From positions 1 through 49,136 of the forward strand of contig JBCBKP010000024.1 in assembly GCA_038521625.1 (NCBI GenBank): a stretch of DNA of 49,136 bases, read 5' to 3'. The stretch comes from JBCBKP01 sp038521625 (GTDB lineage Bacteria > Planctomycetota > Phycisphaerae > Phycisphaerales > UBA1924). Shown here one piece after another: positions 43,858 to 49,136 of this stretch. How positions within the stretch are numbered: the stretch's first letter is position 1; every line of letters starts with the position of its first letter. The notes beneath the pieces are model-generated. The model was given only the letters and a program-made list of their open reading frames with translations. It had not been told where the DNA came from and searched no databases. Both the position numbers and the translations under genes were made by a program.

Positions 43858-44104
43858 GGGAATAGGCGGGCGTGCGAATCGATTTGCCCCGAACGCTTGA
43901 CCCGGCCCGGGATGGGGAATTCAGTTGACGGGTCCGGTTCAAGGGATGAGCCCGCCCGGACCGAAACAGGATTTGAAGTGATCGACGCCTCGACCAAAGC
44001 CTGCGGCAAAGCCAAAGCGACCCCGACCCGGGACGCCATGGTTGCGCTGCACGCTTCGGACGGCTGATCGACCCCAGCCAAGCCCGTCGCAGACCGCGAT
44101 TTCC
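43858..44104. other. leader region of the lysW operon
   Basis: No conserved gene is visible. It contains a possible -35 (TTGACG, 43925-43930), an 11-codon frame ATG 43946 to TGA 43981 with two Lys codons, and, overlapping its stop as GTGA, a 29-codon frame from GTG 43978 with three AAA codons within seven codons, ending at 44067. Whether either is translated is unknown; see the terminator just downstream. Confidence 0.35.
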
Positions 44105-44144
44105 AAGGCCCCCGGGAATGACACCCGGGGGCCTTGTTCGTTTT
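44105..44144 (+). terminator. rho-independent terminator 60 bases upstream of lysW
   Basis: AAGGCCCCCGGG (44105-44116), loop AATGACA, CCCGGGGGCCTT (44124-44135): twelve perfect pairs followed by the T-rich tail GTTCGTTTT. It is 300 bases after the S9 stop codon, far for that gene's own terminator, and just before lysW. It may therefore terminate read-through from upstream or act as an attenuator of the lysine operon. Confidence 0.8.
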
Positions 44145-44205
44145 CGACCTTGCCACTCCCCGCCCAGTGCCACCGCTCGCACAGACCAGAACCAGGAGAT
44201 TTGCC

Positions 44206-44382
44206 ATGACCGTTGCCACCGCCGAATGCCCCGAATGCACCGCCGAGGTCGGCTTCGAAAGAGCCCCGCTGAACGCCGAGGTCGTGACCTGCCGCGGCTG
44301 CCAGGCCGAGCTCGAGGTGACATCGATCGAGCCGCTGCGCGTCGAGCTCGCCCCCGAGGTCGAAGAAGACTGGGGCGAGTGA
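44206..44382 (+). CDS. lysW: LysW, amino-group carrier protein
   Basis: A 58-residue carrier that holds alpha-aminoadipate (or glutamate) by its C-terminal glutamate during lysine (or ornithine) synthesis. Zinc-ribbon cysteines are Cys8/Cys11 (CPEC) and Cys29/Cys32 (CRGC), and the tail EVEEDWGE carries the EDWGE signature recognised by the pathway enzymes. AGGAG (44194-44198) lies seven bases before ATG. Its stop overlaps the lysX start by one base (TGATG). The acidic surface (ELEVTSIEPLRVELAPEVEE) is typical. Confidence 0.96.
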   Translation: MTVATAECPECTAEVGFERAPLNAEVVTCRGCQAELEVTSIEPLRVELAPEVEEDWGE

Positions 44383-45281
44383 TGCGGATCGCCCTGCTGC
44401 ACACGCGCATCCGCGCCGAGGAACGCCTGCTGATCGAGGCGCTCGACGCCCGCGGGATCGAGACGGATGTGATCGACGTTCGATCGTTCGTGCTCGATCC
44501 GGCGGGCCCCGGGATCGAGGCCGACGCGGTCCTCGATCGTTCCATGTCGGTCGCCGCGAGCCGCGCCGCACTCTCGGTGCTCGAACGCTCGGGCGTCCCG
44601 TGCTTCAACGGCACTCGGACGCTGGACGTTTGCTCTGACAAGCTCGCGACCGCCGCGGCGCTGGCGGGCGCCGGCGTGCCGGCGCCGCGCACGCTCGCGG
44701 CCGTGGGGGAGCAGGCGGCGATCGAGGCCGTCGAACGCATCGGCTACCCCGCTGTCATCAAGCCCGCGACCGGCTCATGGGGCCGGCTGATCGCCAGGGT
44801 CTCCGACCGCGAGTCGGCCGAGGCGATCCTCGAGCACAAGTTTACGCTCGGCTCGACCCTGCAGAAGACCGTCGTCGTGCAGGAGTACGTCGACAAGCCC
44901 GGGCGTGACCTGCGGATCTTCGTCGTCGGCGGGCGCGCGATCGCCGGGATCGCCCGCTCTAGCGAGCACTGGATCACCAACACCGCGCGCGGCGGCTCCG
45001 CGACCGGCATCAACGTCTCGGGCGAGATCGGGGCGATCAGCGAGGCCGCGGCCCGCGCCGTCGGCGGCGGGATCCTCGCGATCGATCTGCTCGAGTGCCC
45101 ACGGCGCGGCCTGCTCGTCAACGAGATCAACCACTCGATGGAGTTCCGGAACAGCATCGACACCACCGGCGTCGACATCCCGGGCGTCGTGGTCGAGCAC
45201 GTCCTGGAGCGGGCCGGAGCGCCCACCATCGAGATGGCGGCGATGCGCGCCCGCTCGGCGGCCATGGAGGCTTCCGCGTGA
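44382..45281 (+). CDS. lysX: LysX, LysW-alpha-aminoadipate ligase (RimK-like ATP-grasp)
   Basis: A 299-residue ATP-grasp ligase that joins the amino group of alpha-aminoadipate to the C-terminal Glu of LysW. Motifs: N-terminal MRIALLHTRIRAEERLL, the ATP-grasp core YPAVIKPATGSWGRLIARV and VVQEYVDKPGRDLRIFVVGG, RGGSATGINVS, and the metal/substrate end GLLVNEINHSMEFRNSIDTT with GVDIPG. Family members acting on glutamate (ArgX type) or on both substrates differ in the substrate loop; I cannot decide the specificity by eye. Ends by overlapping lysY by four bases (GTGA). Confidence 0.94.
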   Translation: MRIALLHTRIRAEERLLIEALDARGIETDVIDVRSFVLDPAGPGIEADAVLDRSMSVAASRAALSVLERSGVPCFNGTRTLDVCSDKLATAAALAGAGVPAPRTLAAVGEQAAIEAVERIGYPAVIKPATGSWGRLIARVSDRESAEAILEHKFTLGSTLQKTVVVQEYVDKPGRDLRIFVVGGRAIAGIARSSEHWITNTARGGSATGINVSGEIGAISEAAARAVGGGILAIDLLECPRRGLLVNEINHSMEFRNSIDTTGVDIPGVVVEHVLERAGAPTIEMAAMRARSAAMEASA

Positions 45282-46315
45282 CCATCACCGCGAACGTCAT
45301 CGGTGCATCGGGCTATACGGGCGGTGAACTGCTCCGTCTCCTGGTCGGGCACCCCGACGTCGAGATCGCCGCCGCGACCTCTCGCCAGTTTGCCGGGAAG
45401 CCTCTGCACCGCAACCACCCGCACCTGCGGGGCGTGACGGACCTGAGCTACTCCCACCACGACGAGACCGAGCCGGCCGACGTGGCGTTCCTCTGCCTCC
45501 CGCACGGTCGGGCGCAGCAGGAGGCCGACCGATGGCTCGCGCTCGGACGGACCGTCGTCGACCTGTCTGCCGATTTTCGCCTGCCGGTCGCCGAGTACCA
45601 GGAGTGGTACGGCGAGGAGCACGCGGCGCCGGAGCGTGTCGCATCTGCGGTCTACGGCCTTCCCGAGCTGACGCGTGATCGGCTCCCGGGCGCCGGGCTG
45701 ATCTCGGGCGTCGGCTGCAACGCGACGGCGATAAACCTCGCGCTGCTGCCGTTGGCGCGACACGAGTTGATCGAGCGCGTGATCTGCGACATCAAGGTCG
45801 GCTCGAGCGAGGCGGGCGCGACGGCCACCGACGCCTCGCACCATCCGGAGCGTTCCGGCGCGACACGGACGTACGCGCCCGCGGGTCATCGGCACGCCGG
45901 CGAAGTTTCCGCACACCTGTGCAAGAACTGTGGAAGAATCCCGCTCGACGTCACCGTGACGGCGATCGAGATGGTCCGCGGCGTGCTATGCACCGCCCAT
46001 GTGTTGCCACGCAGGGAGTTGACGCCGCCGGAACTGTTCCGTTTGTTCCGCGAGGCGTACGACGACGAGCCGTTCGTGCGGATCGTCCGTGATCGCGTGG
46101 GCATGCATCGGCGCCCCGACCCTCGACCGCTCGCGGGAACGAACTACTGTGATGTCTCCTTCGATGTCGATGAGAGAACCGGGCGCGTGGTCGTGCTGAG
46201 CGCGCTGGACAATCTGGTGAAGGGCGCCGCCGGTTCGGCCGTGCAGTCGATGAACGTGGCGCTCGGCCTGCCCGAGACCGCCGGCCTCGGATTCGCCGGC
46301 CTGCATCCGAGCTGA
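45278..46315 (+). CDS. lysY: LysY, LysW-aminoadipyl-phosphate reductase (ArgC-like)
   Basis: A 345-residue NADPH-dependent semialdehyde dehydrogenase that reduces the phosphorylated carrier-bound intermediate. The GTG start at 45278 has GGAGG seven bases upstream and begins TITANVIGASGYTGGELLRL with the dinucleotide-binding loop. The catalytic cysteine is Cys147 in ISGVGCNATAINLALL, and the active-site His region follows in YAPAGHRHAGEVSAHL. The closing ALDNLVKGAAGSAVQSMN is the ArgC/LysY hallmark. Coupled to lysX; lysZ starts 50 bases downstream. Confidence 0.95.
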   Translation: MTITANVIGASGYTGGELLRLLVGHPDVEIAAATSRQFAGKPLHRNHPHLRGVTDLSYSHHDETEPADVAFLCLPHGRAQQEADRWLALGRTVVDLSADFRLPVAEYQEWYGEEHAAPERVASAVYGLPELTRDRLPGAGLISGVGCNATAINLALLPLARHELIERVICDIKVGSSEAGATATDASHHPERSGATRTYAPAGHRHAGEVSAHLCKNCGRIPLDVTVTAIEMVRGVLCTAHVLPRRELTPPELFRLFREAYDDEPFVRIVRDRVGMHRRPDPRPLAGTNYCDVSFDVDERTGRVVVLSALDNLVKGAAGSAVQSMNVALGLPETAGLGFAGLHPS

Positions 46316-46365
46316 AGCGATCCTGAATGTGCAGTCCTGGAGTGTGCAGTGGTTCTGGAGAATCG

Positions 46366-47193
46366 ATGAGTGAGATCATGGTCGTCAAGGTGGGCGGCGG
46401 GGCCGGGATCGATCTCGGCCCGCTGCTCGACGAGATCACCGAACGCGTGAACACCGGCGAGCGCGTTGTGCTCGTGCACGGCGGGTCCGACGAGACCAAC
46501 CGGCTCGCCGAGCGTCTGGGCGTGCCGCCGCGTTTCATCGAGAGTCCGTCGGGGCACACGAGCCGCCGGACCGACCGCGAGACGCTCGAGATCTTCGAGA
46601 TGGCCTACTGCGGCAAGGTCAACAAGCAGATCGTCGAGCGGCTGCAGGCGTCGGGCGTGGACGCGATCGGTCTGAGCGGGATCGACGCGGCGATCTGGCG
46701 GGGCTCGCGCAAGACCGCGATCAGATCGGTCGAGAACGGGAGGACCGTGATCATCCGCGACGACCTCTCGGGTCGGGTCGAGTCGGTGAACGACGTGTTC
46801 CTACGCACGTTGCTCGACTCGGGGATGACGCCGGTCCTCACGCCGCCCGCGCTGGCCGAGACCGGCGAGGCCATCAACGTCGACGCCGATCGTGCCGCCG
46901 CGGCGACCGCCGGGGCGCTCGGGGCGTCGTCGCTGCTGCTGCTGAGCAACGTCCCGGGTGTCCTGCGAGACCCGGACGACGCGGGCTCGCTGATCGGGGC
47001 GGCCGAGCCCGGCTCGGAGCTTCTGCGGAGCGCGGCGCGCGGTCGCATGAAGAACAAGGTCCTCGCCGCCGAGGAGGCGATCGACGCCGGCGCGACGCGG
47101 GTGGTGATCGGCCCCGCGAACATCGACGCTCCGATCCGGTCGGCGCTGCTCGGCGGCGGGACGGTCGTCGAGCGGCAGGGGGCCGCGGTATGA
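46366..47193 (+). CDS. lysZ: LysZ, LysW-aminoadipate kinase (ArgB-like)
   Basis: A 275-residue amino-acid kinase that phosphorylates the side-chain carboxylate of LysW-bound aminoadipate. Motifs: MVVKVGGGAGIDLGPLL, RVVLVHGGSDETNRLAERLG, EMAYCGKVNKQIVERLQASG, INVDADRAAAATAGALGA and RMKNKVLAAEEAIDAGATRV. The substrate-binding GSDETN loop is the LysZ variant and not the ArgB GGGP/KQ type. GGAG lies five bases before ATG 46366. Ends with a four-base overlap with lysK. Confidence 0.95.
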   Translation: MSEIMVVKVGGGAGIDLGPLLDEITERVNTGERVVLVHGGSDETNRLAERLGVPPRFIESPSGHTSRRTDRETLEIFEMAYCGKVNKQIVERLQASGVDAIGLSGIDAAIWRGSRKTAIRSVENGRTVIIRDDLSGRVESVNDVFLRTLLDSGMTPVLTPPALAETGEAINVDADRAAAATAGALGASSLLLLSNVPGVLRDPDDAGSLIGAAEPGSELLRSAARGRMKNKVLAAEEAIDAGATRVVIGPANIDAPIRSALLGGGTVVERQGAAV

Positions 47194-48317
47194 CGCTTGC
47201 AAGCGAGCACCCGCACGATCGTCTGCTCTTCGACCTTGTCTCCACGCCGAGCGTCAGCGGGGACGAGGCCGACGCGGCGGGCGTGTTCGTGTTCCACGGG
47301 GAACAACTCGGGCTCTGTGCGCACATCGACGTCGTTGGCAACGCGATCGCCGAGGCCGGCGATCCTGAGGCCTCGCGGACGATCGTGCTGCTCGGGCACA
47401 TCGACACCGTGCCGGGCGAGATCCCGGTGCGGGCGGAGGACGGCGTGCTGCACGGGCGCGGCGCGGTCGATGCGAAGGGGCCTCTGGCCGCGATGCTCGC
47501 GGCTGCGGCTGGGGCGGCGGAGCACAGAGAGATCGCGCCGGGCGTGCGCGTCCTCGTGGTCGGTGCGGTGGGGGAGGAGACCACCGAGTCGCCCGGGGCG
47601 CGCGCGCTCGCGCGGTCGATCCGGCCCGACGCCTGCATCATCGGAGAGCCCTCGGGCTGGGACGGCGTGACGCTCGGCTACAAGGGCCGGCTGGTCGCCC
47701 GCGCCGAGGTCTCACGGTCGAGCGCCCACACCGCCGGCCCCGAAGAGAGCGCCGGCGATCGCCTGCTGCGCTGGTGGGCCTCGGTCCGGGCGGTGGTCGA
47801 CGGGATGAACCAGGACCGCGGTGGCGAGGCCATGTTCGATCAGATCCAGGCGAGCGTGCGCGCGATGGCGGGCGAGGACGACGGGCTCCGGGAGTCGGCG
47901 TCGCTTCTGGTCGGTTTCCGGCTGCCCGAGTGGACGTCGCCGGCCGAGCTCGAGGTGCTGCTCCGCGAGTTCGGCGACGGGATCGATCTCGAGGCCAGGG
48001 GCCACGAGCGGGCGCACGTCACGGATCGGAACGACGCGGTCGTGCGCGCGTTGACCTCGGCGATCCGAGCCGAGGGCGGTCGGGCGAGGCCGAAGCGGAA
48101 GACCGGGACGAGCGATCTGAACGTCGTGGCGCCGGTCTGGAACTGCCCGATCGCCGCGTACGGGTCCGGGGACTCGTCGCTGGACCACACGCCCGACGAG
48201 CGGCTCGACCTCGCGGAGTATCACCGGTCCGTCCGGGTGCTGCGACGGGCGATCGCGACGCTGTCGGACGAGATCAGTCGGAGCCGGGACGCCTCGGCGG
48301 CTGGGGTATGCTCGTGA
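47190..48317 (+). CDS. lysK: LysK, LysW-lysine/ornithine hydrolase (M20 family)
   Basis: A 375-residue metallohydrolase that releases the finished amino acid from LysW. Metal ligands are seen in VLLGHIDTVPGE (His), GRGAVDAKGPLAAML (Asp), VGEETTESPGA (Glu-Glu), CIIGEPSGWDGVTLGYKGR (Glu) and SLDHTPDERL (His). AHTAGPEESAGDRLL is the dimerisation-domain His region. Its start overlaps lysZ. The aminotransferase LysJ that would complete this part of the pathway is not in the window. The predicted kinase gene begins three bases after the stop. Confidence 0.94.
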   Translation: MTLASEHPHDRLLFDLVSTPSVSGDEADAAGVFVFHGEQLGLCAHIDVVGNAIAEAGDPEASRTIVLLGHIDTVPGEIPVRAEDGVLHGRGAVDAKGPLAAMLAAAAGAAEHREIAPGVRVLVVGAVGEETTESPGARALARSIRPDACIIGEPSGWDGVTLGYKGRLVARAEVSRSSAHTAGPEESAGDRLLRWWASVRAVVDGMNQDRGGEAMFDQIQASVRAMAGEDDGLRESASLLVGFRLPEWTSPAELEVLLREFGDGIDLEARGHERAHVTDRNDAVVRALTSAIRAEGGRARPKRKTGTSDLNVVAPVWNCPIAAYGSGDSSLDHTPDERLDLAEYHRSVRVLRRAIATLSDEISRSRDASAAGVCS

Positions 48318-48320
48318 CCG

Positions 48321-49136
48321 ATGGGGCGAGAGCTGCCAACGGTGTCGCACGAGGGGCCGGACGGTCGCGGCGGGGACGGACCGCCGACGCGAGACGCGTC
48401 GCGCACGCTAGAGACCGGCGCCGAGTCTCCGCGCGTCACCGCGGCCACGGGCGACGGCAACGCCGGTGGGCCGGCGGCTGACGGGCTCGGGGATCCGGAG
48501 GCGATCGGGCGGTACCGCGTCGTCCGTCAGCTCGGGGCCGGTGGGTTCGGCGTCGTCTACGAGGCGGAGCAGACCGAGCCGGTGCGGCGCGGCGTCGCTC
48601 TGAAGATCATCAAGCCGGGCATGGACTCGGAGTCGGTGCTGCGCCGGTTCGAGGCCGAGCGACAGGCGCTGGCGGTGATGGATCACCCGGGCGTCGCGAA
48701 GGTGCTCGACGGCGGCGTGACGCCGCCGGAGCAGGGGTCACGCCCGTACTTCGTGATGGAGCTGGTGCGCGGTGAGCCGATCGGCGCGTACTGCGATCGC
48801 AGGCGTCTCGGCGTCCGCGATCGCGTCGCGATGATGATCGATGTGTGCGAGGCGGTGCAGCACGCGCACAACAAGGGCGTGCTCCATCGCGATCTCAAGC
48901 CGGCGAACATCCTGGCGTTCGATCTCGAGGGCAAGCCGGCGGCGCGCGTGATCGACTTCGGCATCGCGAAGGCACTCTCGGACGAGCCGGACCTGCGCGG
49001 CGAGGTGACGGTCGAGGGGATGGTGATCGGGACGCCGGCGTACATGTCGCCGGAGCAGGCCTCGGGGAGCGGGCTCGACATCGACACGCGGGCGGACGTC
49101 TACAGCCTCGGCGTCGTGCTGTACGAGCTTCTGACC
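48321..49136 (+). CDS. Ser/Thr protein kinase, 5' part (runs off the window)
   Basis: An open frame from ATG 48321 to the window end (272 codons). A Gly/Asp/Thr-rich leader of about 60 residues precedes a protein kinase domain: GAGGFG loop (72-77), Lys95 (VALKIIKPG), HRDLKPAN with Asp191, DFG with Asp212, and GTPAYMSPEQ for the activation segment end. The segment KIIKPGMDSESVLRRFEAER is very characteristic of planctomycete kinases that carry C-terminal TPR or WD repeats, so a long C-terminal extension is expected beyond the window. An in-frame stop at 48315 fixes the upstream limit; the ribosome site is weak. Confidence 0.9.
   Translation, partial: MGRELPTVSHEGPDGRGGDGPPTRDASRTLETGAESPRVTAATGDGNAGGPAADGLGDPEAIGRYRVVRQLGAGGFGVVYEAEQTEPVRRGVALKIIKPGMDSESVLRRFEAERQALAVMDHPGVAKVLDGGVTPPEQGSRPYFVMELVRGEPIGAYCDRRRLGVRDRVAMMIDVCEAVQHAHNKGVLHRDLKPANILAFDLEGKPAARVIDFGIAKALSDEPDLRGEVTVEGMVIGTPAYMSPEQASGSGLDIDTRADVYSLGVVLYELLT

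Noticed and set aside
43858..44204. Lysine riboswitch before lysW
   Set aside because: I cannot find the conserved helices or junction sequences of the L-box; only the terminator and short frames are visible. An Infernal search would settle it.
40583..44740. Two long minus-strand frames (592 and 780 codons) opposite the S9 peptidase and lysX
   Set aside because: The plus strand encodes the catalytic triad and lysine-pathway motifs; the minus frames are Leu/Val-rich noise, and one reads through the tandem repeats and the terminator.

Overview
The window is GC-rich bacterial DNA that most resembles a marine-type planctomycete, probably of the Phycisphaerae. This is an inference from gene content: secreted proteins with calcium-loop (dockerin-like) segments, short C-terminal sorting tails of the PEP-CTERM kind ending in RRRR, a secreted sulfatase, a long multi-PAS hybrid histidine kinase, and a planctomycete-style Ser/Thr kinase. 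No rRNA or complete tRNA is present to confirm it.

Layout. 1-730 holds the 5' part of a tRNA-Gly gene that is cut off after its anticodon arm, an orphan tRNA-like T arm and a strong hairpin, with no convincing protein gene. 730-5193 (minus) is a four-gene operon with 4-base overlaps at every junction: permease, ATPase, membrane-fusion protein and TolC-like lipoprotein, i.e. a DevBCA/TolC-type exporter. A divergent MarR regulator (5410-5949) lies next to palindromes in the shared promoter region. 6263-7548 is an IS3-family insertion sequence with a textbook -1 frameshift site. 7914-9053 encodes a secreted protein made of two CIA30-like domains behind a 17-base triple repeat. 9150-11645 is glycogen phosphorylase and 11713-12732 a DUF4105 (Lnb-like) membrane protein. 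12870-17931 is an RND efflux system (pump, adaptor, TetR) with matching palindromes in front of adaptor and regulator. 18038-19988 is a plus-strand coupled set: small membrane protein, XRE regulator and an amidohydrolase broken by two compensating indels. 20016-23005 holds a DUF1254/DUF1214 protein and a secreted M24 peptidase, followed by a 1462-residue hybrid histidine kinase (23097-27485). 27745-29379 is an AbgT-family transporter, convergent with a minus-strand operon of three secreted proteins (PEP-CTERM-type protein, sulfatase, glycoside hydrolase; 29383-34594). 34795-36345 is a TetR regulator and a short-chain dehydrogenase sharing one operator sequence. 36586-40484 contains two secreted surface-type proteins. 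40841-43801 is a secreted S9 peptidase with a long charged insert.

44206-48317 is the most coherent pathway: lysW, lysX, lysY, lysZ and lysK, the carrier-protein route for lysine (and possibly ornithine/arginine) synthesis. It sits behind a perfect rho-independent terminator, which may be an attenuator. A Ser/Thr kinase gene begins three bases after lysK and runs off the window.

I see no unmistakably new defence or biosynthetic system. The best candidates for something undescribed are the lysW leader region, the PEP-CTERM/sulfatase/glycosidase operon with a LamG domain between two calcium loops, the double-CIA30 secreted protein, and the truncated tRNA-Gly junction.
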